DNA from: JACJXF01 sp964349045
GTDB taxonomy: Bacteria; Bacteroidota; Bacteroidia; Bacteroidales; GCA-2748055
Reading direction: 5' to 3'
NCBI GenBank assembly: GCA_964349045.1
Contig: CAYGFI010000062.1
Location: forward strand, 1-24,044
DNA: 24,044 bases
In this document: piece after piece, positions 14,272 to 22,060 of the stretch
Numbering within the stretch: the first letter of the stretch is position 1
Layout: each line of letters begins with the position of its first letter
Position numbers and translations under genes: made by a program
The notes under the pieces: model-generated
Databases searched by the model: none
What the model saw: only the letters and a program-made list of their open reading frames with translations
Told to the model about the DNA's origin: nothing

Positions 14272-15095
14272 TGAAAGAGTTTATTGAATTGATCCATTAT
14301 CAGTATTTTATAAACGCAATTCTGGCTTCAGCTTTAGCTGCTATAAGCTGCGGAATTGCAGGAACTTATGTGGTTTCCAGGCGAATTGTATTTATCAGCG
14401 GGGGAATAACTCATACTTCCTTTGGAGGGATAGGAATAGGTTACTTCTTTGGATTTAACCCCGTGTGGGGAGCAGCCATTTTCTCTGTTTTTTCGGGACT
14501 TGGCATTGAATATTTTACGCGTAAAGGGAACATCCGGAATGATTCCGTTATTGCTATGATATGGTCGCTTGGAATGGCTATTGGAGTAATATTCATTTAT
14601 CTTACACCCGGGTATGCCCCGAACCTGATGACCTATCTTTTCGGCAGTATACTAACAGTAAACAGTACCGACTTGATGATGTTAGCGGCCCTTACACTGG
14701 TTATCATCCTGTTTTTCTCAGCATTTTTCAGGAGGATACACTATATTTCCTTCGATCAGGACTATGCATCTTCGCTAAACCTGCATGTCGGGTTTATCAA
14801 TTACAGTCTGATGGCGCTTGTTTCCTTGACTATTGTGTTCAACATCAAGCTGGTCGGGATTATCCTGTTGCTTTCCATGCTCACAATTCCGCAAAATGCA
14901 GCGAACCTGCTGACAAAAGACTATAAAAAGATTATTTTTCTCTCCATCCTGATCGGATTTACAGGATCGGTGTCGGGGCTGATACTTTCTTATTTTCTGA
15001 ATATTCCAAGCGGGGCAACTATTATTTTCAGCCTGGTTAGTTTATATGTAATCTTAAGAGTATTTCTGGGAATCAGAAAGATTGCCTGGTCCTGA
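14271..15095 (+). CDS. Zinc ABC transporter permease (ZnuB-like)
   Basis: A 274-residue ABC-3 family permease with about eight hydrophobic segments. The family signature is clear: SRRIVFISGGITHTSFGGIGIGY (36-58) and, near the C-terminus, KLVGIILLLSMLTIPQNAA. It forms the membrane channel for the binding lipoprotein and ATPase encoded just upstream. The ATG shares its A with the TAA of the ATPase gene, a 1-base overlap that points to coupled translation. It is the last gene of the zinc operon; a hairpin follows after 69 bases. Confidence 0.93.
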   Translation: MKEFIELIHYQYFINAILASALAAISCGIAGTYVVSRRIVFISGGITHTSFGGIGIGYFFGFNPVWGAAIFSVFSGLGIEYFTRKGNIRNDSVIAMIWSLGMAIGVIFIYLTPGYAPNLMTYLFGSILTVNSTDLMMLAALTLVIILFFSAFFRRIHYISFDQDYASSLNLHVGFINYSLMALVSLTIVFNIKLVGIILLLSMLTIPQNAANLLTKDYKKIIFLSILIGFTGSVSGLILSYFLNIPSGATIIFSLVSLYVILRVFLGIRKIAWS

Positions 15096-15164
15096 AATTT
15101 AGCCACATATTATACAATCCTGAACTTCACAACATTAATAATCTAAAACAAATTGTCGCTTGAA

Positions 15165-15204
15165 AAACAACATTTAGAACCCAGAATGGGTGAAAATGTT
15201 GTTT
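15165..15204 (+). terminator. Stem-loop after the zinc operon
   Basis: AAACAACATTT (15165-15175) pairs perfectly with AAATGTTGTTT (15194-15204), and an inner ACCC/GGGT stem (15179-15191) caps it with a 5-base loop. It lies 69 bases after the permease stop. The T run afterwards is short (AGGAGTTTTC). Likely transcript end. Confidence 0.6.
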
Positions 15205-15241
15205 AGGAGTTTTCGGGATTTGAAAAGTTTACGTTTTGCAG

Positions 15242-15343
15242 CTACCCGCAGGTAGGGTGGATTAAGAAAGACTTCTGCGAATTTCTAAATTTTAGCATTT
15301 CAATATTTTTTCATACGAACGACAAATCCCTACTTGTGGGTAG
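15242..15343. repeat. Inverted-repeat element (16-bp arms, 14 of 16 matching)
   Basis: CTACCCGCAGGTAGGG (15242-15257) and CCCTACTTGTGGGTAG (15328-15343) are inverted copies with two mismatches, 70 bases apart. Each arm is itself a small hairpin (CTACC-CGCA-GGTAG; CCTAC-TTGTGG-GTAGG). This double-hairpin layout resembles REP/MITE-like elements. It ends 24 bases before the antitoxin stop codon. Confidence 0.6.
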
Positions 15344-15366
15344 GTGCTGTTACCAACCGTACTTAT

Positions 15367-15735
15367 TTATCGGGTCAGTGGATAATCGTTTATTAACAGT
15401 CCAGGTGAAAGATTTAATCTGGTGGTCAGTTTACGGATCATTTCAACTGTCAGTTTACGTTTACGGTTAAGTATCTCAGAAACCCTGCTTTTCCCACCAA
15501 TTTCATTAATTAAATCTATTTGCTTTAATTGCATTTCTTCCATTCGGATTTTAATAGCTTCAATTGGGTCTGGTGCGTCAATAGGATAATGCTTTTTTTC
15601 ATATTCATCGATCATTAGTCCAAGTACGTCTGCTTCGTCACTTTCAGGTGAACCAATTTTCGCGTCAAAAATGACATCAAGTCTGTTTAATGCTTCCAGA
15701 TAATCAGAATTAGATTTAATAGGTTTTATGTTCAT
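15367..15735 (-). CDS. HigA-family antitoxin (XRE helix-turn-helix)
   Basis: A 122-residue protein. The N-terminal half (MNIKPIKSNSDYLEALNRLD, then a DEADVLGLMIDEYEKKHYPI helix) is the typical toxin-neutralising part of HigA-type antitoxins. The C-terminal half (about 65-115) is an XRE helix-turn-helix: MQLKQIDLINEIGGKSRVSEILNRKRKL. It should bind the neighbouring toxin and repress their shared promoter. It lies 12 bases downstream of the toxin gene, the toxin-first order typical of higBA. Nothing looks truncated. Confidence 0.88.
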   Translation of the reverse strand: MNIKPIKSNSDYLEALNRLDVIFDAKIGSPESDEADVLGLMIDEYEKKHYPIDAPDPIEAIKIRMEEMQLKQIDLINEIGGKSRVSEILNRKRKLTVEMIRKLTTRLNLSPGLLINDYPLTR

Positions 15736-15747
15736 GTTTTTAATGTT

Positions 15748-16044
15748 TTAAATTATGTTGGCATCAATTTTATCGTATTCTGCATGTGTACCAATGAATC
15801 TGATAAAGATCCATTGTTTCTCAAAATTAAACTTTGCAACCAGTCTGTAGGAATTACCTTTAATGTTAAAAACAATCCTGCTATTCTTTAGAATACTTGC
15901 ATTTGCATATGTCATCTTAATATCACTTGGGTTTTTCCAATCAGAATTCATTGCTGTGTCATACCACGTCTTTAAATATTGCTCAGAATTAGGATGTTTC
16001 TCCCAATATTCTCTTAATGTACTTTTCGAATAAATACGCTCCAT
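15748..16044 (-). CDS. HigB-family toxin (RelE-like mRNA interferase)
   Basis: A 98-residue HigB_toxin family protein. The conserved segments are WYDTAMNSDWKNPSDIK (about 27-43), IVFNIKGNSYRLVAKFNF (about 58-75) and the end motif FIRFIGTHAEYDKID. Family members cut mRNA on the ribosome. Start chosen: ATG at 16044 (MERIYSK). The frame reaches a TTG at 16065, but that TTG lies inside an exact -7 promoter element (16063-16070). The HTH antitoxin follows after 12 bases. The pair sits between repeats in a gene-poor pocket, which suggests horizontal acquisition (inference). Confidence 0.9.
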   Translation of the reverse strand: MERIYSKSTLREYWEKHPNSEQYLKTWYDTAMNSDWKNPSDIKMTYANASILKNSRIVFNIKGNSYRLVAKFNFEKQWIFIRFIGTHAEYDKIDANII

Positions 16045-16062
16045 TTTAAATTTTGAATTATG

Positions 16063-16070
16063 CAAATATA
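16063..16070 (-). promoter_or_regulatory. -7 element (TATATTTG) of the toxin-antitoxin pair
   Basis: The minus strand reads TATATTTG, an exact TAnnTTTG match, 18 bases before the toxin ATG. The leader would be very short. The -33 position carries only TTCC. Confidence 0.55.
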
Positions 16071-16138
16071 AAAATTAATTCTCAATTTGGGAACTTTATT
16101 ATCAGGAATGTCATTTTTAGTATGTTTGGTAACGAATG

Positions 16139-16162
16139 TATAGACGAAATATTGCGTCTATA
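16139..16162. repeat. Stem-loop TATAGACG / CGTCTATA
   Basis: Perfect 8-bp arms (16139-16146, 16155-16162) enclose AAATATTG. It sits between the toxin promoter and the antiporter stop. The form (TAnAGACG ... CGTCTnTA) recalls GTAGAGACGC-type dispersed hairpins found in several phyla. It may also stop transcription of the antiporter gene, whose end is about 155 bases away. Confidence 0.5.
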
Positions 16163-16317
16163 TATTCCCCGGATGTAGGTATTTTTTGTTTTAAACTAAC
16201 AAATATTAAAGGTATCGAATGCATTATAAAAATACAAGTCTGAAAATCTCTATTTTCTAATGGGTTTATAAAGGGGTCAAAAATGTACCCGCTGAAATGC
16301 CGGTAATGTTAATAAAG

Positions 16318-18369
16318 CTAATTGCCAAGCCTGCTGCTGAGGGTGTCATCCAACAGAACCTGGTCTTCCGGGTAAACCAGCACAAAGCTGAATTCTTTAT
16401 AATAACGGCTTAAGATCCTTGGAATATTATCAAGATAAATCTGGTAAGAAAATGACTTTGGACGTGAATTGAAAAAAATCAGTAACTCATCTACCTTAAG
16501 GCTCTTTGAATAATTATTAAAATTAATCCAATCATTGAATTCTATTATTTTGTAACTCTGTGCATCAAAAAGTTGAATTTTGATTTTTGTTTCAAGGTAA
16601 TTTTGTGTAGAAGAATCGCAATAAAAAATAGTCTCCTTCTTTAATCTCCCGGAAAATGATATAAAAGTACTGATACAATTATCGAAGCCAAATTCAAACC
16701 GGGCATCAGGAGGTATAAATATTTTAATGGATTTGAAAGTCTCTAATGGTTTATCGATGTTAATAATCATCAGCATTTTATCAGCTTTCTCGATCAGCTT
16801 TTCCAGAAGGGAACCCAGAATCAGGTTACTGGCTGATATTTTAACATTCCAACCGATAATGATTTTGGTTATCATTTTTTCTTTGACAGCCCTGAGGATT
16901 CCGTCGACAGCGGATACTTCAATCCTTACCATAGGGCTTAGAGTTTCTTCGGTAGATGATGCCTCTATCTGGAATTTTTCCAGACTCCGGTTGAATTGAA
17001 TTATTTTCCGGGGAGTTGAGCCATCATCCTGAAGTACAGTTAAAGGATAAATTGGCTCCTTTGATCCAGACTTTTTGATGGTAAAGGCAAAACTCATCAG
17101 AAACTCCAATGTCCCGGGATTTGCAAGAGGAACTAAAATTCTTTCCGGTTGCTGGTATTCCTCACTTTTGTCTTCGTGCTTGTATATATAGGATAACTTC
17201 CGTGCTGCCTTTTCTGTTACAATTGACCCCAGAAGGCAGGAAAATAAAATAATCAGTATTGCAACATTCATCAGGTCCGAATCAAACAGTTTCAATTGAT
17301 ATCCTACCAAAACAACAGCAATCGTGGCCGCAGCATGAGATGTACTAAGACCGAACATCAGGTTTCGCTCAGAAATTGAATAGCCGAATATGAATTGCAT
17401 TGCCAGCGAAGCAAGATATTTACTAAGAATAGCGCCGATAATAATTATAAATGCTACTAAAAGAACAGATGGTCCTGCTAATAAGGCCGACATATCGATC
17501 AGCATACCGACACTTAACAGGAAAAACGGGATAAATAAATTATTACCGATAAATACTATGCGGTTCATTAAGGGAGATTTCTGTGGAATGAGCTTATTCA
17601 AAGCCAATCCGGCGAAGAATGCCCCTATTATTGGCTCGATATCCAATATTTTCGCCAGAAACCCGGAAAAGAAAACCATCATTAATACCCCAATAAACTG
17701 GTAGCCATCTTCACCCTGCAGCCTGGTTAGCAGCCATCGCCCTGCCCTGGGAAGCAAGAAAACTGTAAACCCAACCAAAATAAGAAAATAAAGTACGAGC
17801 TTAAATGAAAACAACCATCCAATCTCCCCCTGTGTTGATGCGGAAACAATGGTAAGTAGTAATAAAACTGCAGTATCTGTAATTATCGTTCCGCCGATTG
17901 TAATTCCTACTACCTTTATCTGCGTAAGGCTGTACCTGCTGATTATGGGATAGGAAATCAAGGTATGTGTGGAAAAAATACTGGAAAATAACAGCGCTGT
18001 TTTAAACGGCATCTTAAAAAGGTAATAGGTAATCAGCAAGCCTATAAACAGAGGAATGAAAAACGTCAAAGCGCCAAAAACAAAACCATGCTTTCTAAAT
18101 CTTGATAATTCGATAAGGTTGATCTCCAGGCCGGTAAGAAACATAAGGTATAAAAGTCCTACGGTTCCAAACATTGTAATTCCGATATCCTGTGAAATCA
18201 GATTCAGGCCAAATGGGCCTAACAGTATCCCTGATAAAATCAAACCAATTATCCCTGGCATCTTGAACCTTCGGGCGAAAAGCGGGGAAAAAAGAAAAAA
18301 AATCAGAATCAGTAAAAAAACTGATACAGGATCCTGGATAGGTAATTTTATTCCAAACAATGAATCCAT
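16318..18369 (-). CDS. Kef-type cation/proton antiporter (CPA2) with C-terminal USP-like region
   Basis: A 683-residue protein. Residues 1-390 hold about 12 hydrophobic segments of the Na/H exchanger fold. Conserved parts include FKMPGIIGLILSGILLGPFGL (35-55), FLTGLEINL (78-86), the discontinuous-helix region GGTIITDTAVLLL, and EPIIGAFFAGLALNKLIP with the family's ion-pathway acid nearby. Residues about 410-683 are cytoplasmic and look like two universal-stress-protein-like halves (ERILVPLANPGTLEFLM..., then IKIFIPPDARFEFGFDN...), which are likely regulatory. It should exchange Na+ or K+ for protons at the inner membrane; the ion is not decidable. It is divergent from dapD, with 86 bases between the starts. 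Confidence 0.88.
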   Translation of the reverse strand: MDSLFGIKLPIQDPVSVFLLILIFFLFSPLFARRFKMPGIIGLILSGILLGPFGLNLISQDIGITMFGTVGLLYLMFLTGLEINLIELSRFRKHGFVFGALTFFIPLFIGLLITYYLFKMPFKTALLFSSIFSTHTLISYPIISRYSLTQIKVVGITIGGTIITDTAVLLLLTIVSASTQGEIGWLFSFKLVLYFLILVGFTVFLLPRAGRWLLTRLQGEDGYQFIGVLMMVFFSGFLAKILDIEPIIGAFFAGLALNKLIPQKSPLMNRIVFIGNNLFIPFFLLSVGMLIDMSALLAGPSVLLVAFIIIIGAILSKYLASLAMQFIFGYSISERNLMFGLSTSHAAATIAVVLVGYQLKLFDSDLMNVAILIILFSCLLGSIVTEKAARKLSYIYKHEDKSEEYQQPERILVPLANPGTLEFLMSFAFTIKKSGSKEPIYPLTVLQDDGSTPRKIIQFNRSLEKFQIEASSTEETLSPMVRIEVSAVDGILRAVKEKMITKIIIGWNVKISASNLILGSLLEKLIEKADKMLMIINIDKPLETFKSIKIFIPPDARFEFGFDNCISTFISFSGRLKKETIFYCDSSTQNYLETKIKIQLFDAQSYKIIEFNDWINFNNYSKSLKVDELLIFFNSRPKSFSYQIYLDNIPRILSRYYKEFSFVLVYPEDQVLLDDTLSSRLGN

Positions 18370-18455
18370 GAAATTTTTTCCGCAATTTATTCATAAGATT
18401 TGAATTTCCGATAATCATTTTTCATTGTACCTTTAGCTCCCAAAAACCAATAAAC

Positions 18456-19274
18456 ATGTTCGAGGAATTTTCAAAAATTATAAATGAGGCCTGGGAAAAC
18501 CGGGATATGCTTTCCGATTCCCCGGTAAGAAAAGCTATCGAAGATACCATCAGCCTTCTGGACCAGGGAAAAATCAGGGTTGCCGAAAAAATCGACGGTG
18601 AATGGACCGTCCACCAATGGGTAAAAAAGGCTGTAATTATGTATTTCCCAATCCGGAAGATGGAAACGATCGAATGTTCACCGTTTGAGTTCCATGATAA
18701 AATTCCCCTGAAAAAGAATTATGAAAAGTTAGGCGTACGTGTTGTTCCTCATGCCATTGCCCGTTATGGAGCTTACCTGGCAAAAGGAGTGATCATGATG
18801 CCTTCATATGTTAATATTGGCGCTTATGTGGATGAGGGAACCATGGTCGACACCTGGGCAACAGTTGGCAGCTGCGCGCAGATTGGCAAAAATGTTCATC
18901 TTAGCGGGGGAGTCGGGATCGGTGGCGTTCTGGAACCTGTTCAGGCAGCCCCGGTTATTATCGAGGATAATTGTTTCATAGGCTCAAGATGCATCGTTGT
19001 TGAAGGAGCAAGAATAGGAAGTGAAGCCGTGCTTGGATCGAATGTAGTTATTACAAATTCTACAAAGGTAATTGATGTAACCGGGAAAAGTCCTGTTGAA
19101 TATAAAGGCATGGTTCCTCCCCGCTCTGTGGTTATCCCCGGGTCATACACACGCGAATTTCCGGCAGGAACCTTCCAGGTCCCATGCGCCCTGATCATTG
19201 GAACGCGCAAACCCTCCACAGATCTGAAAACATCTCTGAATCAGGCATTGAGAGAATATAATGTTGTTGTGTAA
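18456..19274 (+). CDS. dapD: 2,3,4,5-tetrahydropyridine-2,6-dicarboxylate N-succinyltransferase
   Basis: A 272-residue DapD of the usual length for this enzyme. The N-terminal helical domain (WENRDML, IRVAEKIDGEWTVHQWVKKAV) is followed by a left-handed beta-helix of hexapeptide repeats (about 95-225: GVIMMPSYVNIGAYVDEG, MVDTWATVGSCAQIG, VHLSGGVGIGGV). It transfers succinyl from succinyl-CoA in the lysine/diaminopimelate pathway, feeding lysine and peptidoglycan. Its presence points to the succinylase route; some Bacteroidota use DapL or Ddh instead. A glycosyltransferase gene begins 13 bases after its stop. Confidence 0.96.
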   Translation: MFEEFSKIINEAWENRDMLSDSPVRKAIEDTISLLDQGKIRVAEKIDGEWTVHQWVKKAVIMYFPIRKMETIECSPFEFHDKIPLKKNYEKLGVRVVPHAIARYGAYLAKGVIMMPSYVNIGAYVDEGTMVDTWATVGSCAQIGKNVHLSGGVGIGGVLEPVQAAPVIIEDNCFIGSRCIVVEGARIGSEAVLGSNVVITNSTKVIDVTGKSPVEYKGMVPPRSVVIPGSYTREFPAGTFQVPCALIIGTRKPSTDLKTSLNQALREYNVVV

Positions 19275-19287
19275 TACGGATAATTCT

Positions 19288-20403
19288 ATGCGAATCGGAT
19301 TTGATGCAAAAAGAGCCTTTTTTAACCAAAGCGGATTAGGTAATTACAGCCGTACCCTGATTTCCCAATTGTGTACCCTCTTTCCTGAAAACGAATACTT
19401 TCTTTTTTCACCTGGAAAAAGTATAATACCAGGATATTTCCCGCCTGAAAATACTCGTATAATTACTCCTGAATCGTTCCCATTTAAGCAGTTTCCCTCA
19501 TCCTGGAGATCCGTTTTTATGGGTAGGGATATTGCGAAGCAAAAAATACAATTGTTTCACGGTCTCTCCAATGAACTCCCCCTTAATATAACAAAGAGTT
19601 CGTCCCGATCGGTTGTAACCATACATGATCTGATTTTCCTTCGCTATCCAAATTTGTATAAAAGGATTGACAGAACTATTTATCGAAACAAGTTTCACCG
19701 AAGCTGCAGGCATGCCGATGCGATTGTGGCTATCAGCGAACAGACAAAGGCCGACATTATTTATTTTTTCGGAATCAGTCCCGGGAAAATTCATGTCATT
19801 TACCAGGGATGCAGCCCTTTGTTTTATGAAAAAAGTTCAACTGAAATACGAAACTCCCTGCGTACCAGGCATACCCTCCCCCGAAATTATATTTTGTATG
19901 TAGGGACTATTGAAGAAAGGAAAAACCTTCTGCAACTGGTTAAGGCAAAGTATGAGAATAATATAGAGCTTCCATTGGTTGTTGTAGGCAGGGCTACTCC
20001 TTATTTTGAAAAAGTCAAAGCATATATTTCCCAAAATAATGTGAAGGATATCTTTTTCCTTAACAACCTCTCCCGGGAAGATCTTCCGGGAATTTACCAG
20101 ATGGCGGAGTTATTTGTCTATCCTTCATCTTTCGAGGGATTTGGTATCCCTATCCTGGAGGCTCTGAATTCAGGCATACCAATTATAACCGGCAGCGGAG
20201 GTTGCCTGAAGGAAACCGGCGGACCAAATTCCATTTATGTCAATCCCTTACAACCCGGAGAAATAGCAGAAGCCATTAACAGTATTCTGGGTAATCACAA
20301 TCTGAAAAAGACAATGATTGACGAGGGTTATAACCACGCCTTGCTTTTCAGGGAAGACAGAACAGCGCATGAAATAATGAAATTATATCAAAAACTAATT
20401 TAA
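19288..20403 (+). CDS. GT4-family glycosyltransferase
   Basis: A 371-residue retaining glycosyltransferase with the GT-B fold. The N-terminal acceptor domain begins MRIGFDAKRAFFNQSGLGNYSR, the usual glycine-rich start loop of this group. The donor-binding domain has YVGTIEERKNL, the conserved VVGR and the E-x7-E motif SFEGFGIPILEAL (E283, E291). The donor sugar and acceptor are unknown; cell-envelope polysaccharide is most likely. I chose ATG 19288 over the in-frame ATG 19261, because the earlier one overlaps dapD and adds nine residues not typical of the family. It lies 13 bases after dapD and is probably co-transcribed, although the pathways differ. Confidence 0.88.
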   Translation: MRIGFDAKRAFFNQSGLGNYSRTLISQLCTLFPENEYFLFSPGKSIIPGYFPPENTRIITPESFPFKQFPSSWRSVFMGRDIAKQKIQLFHGLSNELPLNITKSSSRSVVTIHDLIFLRYPNLYKRIDRTIYRNKFHRSCRHADAIVAISEQTKADIIYFFGISPGKIHVIYQGCSPLFYEKSSTEIRNSLRTRHTLPRNYILYVGTIEERKNLLQLVKAKYENNIELPLVVVGRATPYFEKVKAYISQNNVKDIFFLNNLSREDLPGIYQMAELFVYPSSFEGFGIPILEALNSGIPIITGSGGCLKETGGPNSIYVNPLQPGEIAEAINSILGNHNLKKTMIDEGYNHALLFREDRTAHEIMKLYQKLI

Positions 20404-20438
20404 TGTCAGAAAATCTTAACCAATCACTACCTGGATGA

Positions 20439-20499
20439 TTTCGGATTCAACAACTTCATTTCTGTGTAAACCAATCCACAATCGACAATCCGAAATGAA
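20439..20499 (+). repeat. Competing short stem-loops after the glycosyltransferase gene
   Basis: TTTCGGATT (20439-20447) pairs with AATCCGAAA (20487-20495). TTCATTTC (20455-20462) pairs with GAAATGAA (20492-20499), which overlaps it, so only one can form at a time. There is no T run. It may be a weak terminator or a spacer repeat. Confidence 0.35.
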
Positions 20500-20566
20500 A
20501 TAGACCTGAAATATTCATGCTTTAATTGGGAATACTTAAATATTATTATAACAATATGATGCTGGT

Positions 20567-21130
20567 ATGCAAGAGGATATAAAAAAAGCCCTGGAAATAT
20601 TAAAAAACGGAGGTGTTATACTCTACCCTACGGATACCGTCTGGGGACTTGGTTGTGATGCCACGAATGAGGATGCAGTTTTAAAAATTTATGCTATTAA
20701 AAAACGGGTAGACAGCAAGAGCATGCTGATTCTCGTTGATCATTCCGGAAGAATTGCTCCCTATGTTAAAGAAGTACCTGAAATAGCGTGGGAATTAATT
20801 GATGCAGCAGTAAGTCCAATTACCATTATTTACCCGGGAGCAAAAAACCTGGCAAAAAATCTGATTGCTGAAGACGGAAGTGTGGGGATACGGATTCCTG
20901 ATGATGATTTTTGCTGTGAACTTATAAAAAAATTCGGTAAACCAATTGTATCCTCATCAGCTAATATTTCGGGGGAGAAATTTCCGGCTACCTTTTCCGA
21001 GATCAGCGAAGAAATAAAAGAATCCGTAGATTATATTGTTAAATGGCGTCAGGATGATATGACAAAAAAAGCCCCTTCATCCATAATAAAATTAGGAGAA
21101 GGGGGGCTTTTCAAAATAATCAGGGAATAA
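20567..21130 (+). CDS. TsaC/Sua5-family L-threonylcarbamoyladenylate synthase
   Basis: A 187-residue YrdC-domain protein. It shows ILYPTDTVWGLGCDA (18-32), the nucleotide-binding KKRVDSKSM segment (45-53), SVGIRIPDD (105-113) and the SSSANISGE loop (129-137). It makes threonylcarbamoyl-AMP from threonine, bicarbonate and ATP for the t6A base of tRNAs reading ANN codons. It lacks the extra C-terminal domain of full-length Sua5, so it is the short, TsaC-like type. Its last codons contain a hairpin followed by TTTT (21071-21112). Confidence 0.92.
   Translation: MQEDIKKALEILKNGGVILYPTDTVWGLGCDATNEDAVLKIYAIKKRVDSKSMLILVDHSGRIAPYVKEVPEIAWELIDAAVSPITIIYPGAKNLAKNLIAEDGSVGIRIPDDDFCCELIKKFGKPIVSSSANISGEKFPATFSEISEEIKESVDYIVKWRQDDMTKKAPSSIIKLGEGGLFKIIRE
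21071..21113 (+). terminator. Terminator-like hairpin inside the end of the tsaC-like gene
   Basis: GCCCCTTC (21071-21078) pairs with GAAGGGG...GC (21098-21107) with a two-G bulge, followed by TTTT. It lies before the stop codon at 21128-21130, so it overlaps coding sequence. Confidence 0.35.
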
Positions 21131-21223
21131 CTCTATTATACTAATTCAGTTATCCAACCATTTGATTACAAGACAATAGAAATTGAATTAATTTTTAACA
21201 ACGATATTCAAATTGCATTCTGG

Positions 21224-21937
21224 TTATTCACTAAGCGAGCTTACTTTTCCGGAACCGGCGGATTCAGAATTTACGACAGGTTTTCCTTTATAATAAACAT
21301 CTCCGCTTCCGGCTATTGATACATTTAGTTTATCCGTAGCAAAAACTTTACAATCGCCCGAACCTGCAATTTCCACATTTACAACAGAAGCAGTAAACCC
21401 TAATGCATCTATGTTACCGGAGCCCGCAATGCTGAAACTCTCCACACTTCCTGCTTTTCCGCCAGCAAGCATCAGGTTTCCGCTACCAGCTATGCTTGCA
21501 GATACCTTTTCCGTTTTTAAGTCATTCAGTTTCATATTTCCACTTCCTGCAATGCTCAAATCCATTTCACTGGTTTCAAAAGTTTTCTCAATAAACAGTT
21601 CCGATGAACCGGCAACAGATATTTCATTTAAGGTTGGGGTAATAATGTTAATGGTTACCGGTTCGTTAATTTTAGAACCGGATTTGCATTTTATTGTCAG
21701 TTCATCCGATTCATATTCGACCTCAATTTTTTTAAGAGTTGCCTCATCAGCCTGGATATCGAGTTTATAATCAGGTCCCTGCTTGATGTAAACTTTCGAT
21801 TTTACGGCAATTGATAATTTGGAAAACTTTTCCCCGGTAAAATTATTCTGCTCCACATTTAGCGGGAGCATAAATGCGGTAAGGATAACAAAAAATGCCA
21901 TTACGGCAAAAACCCTGATGAAAGGATACTTTCTCAT
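21224..21937 (-). CDS. Exported head-GIN domain (DUF2807) protein
   Basis: A 237-residue protein with an N-terminal signal peptide or anchor (hydrophobic 7-26). The mature part (about 34-237) is a DUF2807 putative auto-transporter adhesin, head-GIN domain. It contains seven near-regular copies of an AGS-type turn (SVAGSS, SIAGSG x3, EIAGSG, SIAGSG, SAGSG), starting near residues 109, 130, 150, 170, 191, 209 and 227. The spacing of about 20 residues fits a right-handed parallel beta-helix. Function is unknown, with surface adhesion or envelope sensing suggested for the family. Start ATG 21937 (MRKYPFIR) was chosen over an in-frame start at 22003, because the signal sequence begins there. It is divergent from the thioesterase gene. 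Confidence 0.85.
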   Translation of the reverse strand: MRKYPFIRVFAVMAFFVILTAFMLPLNVEQNNFTGEKFSKLSIAVKSKVYIKQGPDYKLDIQADEATLKKIEVEYESDELTIKCKSGSKINEPVTINIITPTLNEISVAGSSELFIEKTFETSEMDLSIAGSGNMKLNDLKTEKVSASIAGSGNLMLAGGKAGSVESFSIAGSGNIDALGFTASVVNVEIAGSGDCKVFATDKLNVSIAGSGDVYYKGKPVVNSESAGSGKVSSLSE

Positions 21938-22060
21938 AATATTTAGTTTAAAATGTGAAATAATTCTTAATACAAAGACGTTAATGTGACGAGAATGTTG
22001 CATAATAGGAAATTATTTTCCAACTTGCTCAATATACTTCAACATCTAAAAAACTACGTT

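Noticed and set aside
16045..16065. TTG start for the HigB-type toxin
   Set aside because: It overlaps the -7 element TATATTTG; the ATG at 16044 gives a normal family N-terminus.
21411..21640. Short repeats as a possible CRISPR array
   Set aside because: They encode the AGSG turns of a protein; units are not identical and spacers are not of constant length.
21411..21770. Plus-strand open frame with repeated LPAMLK-like words
   Set aside because: The repetition only mirrors the AGSG repeats of the head-GIN gene on the other strand.
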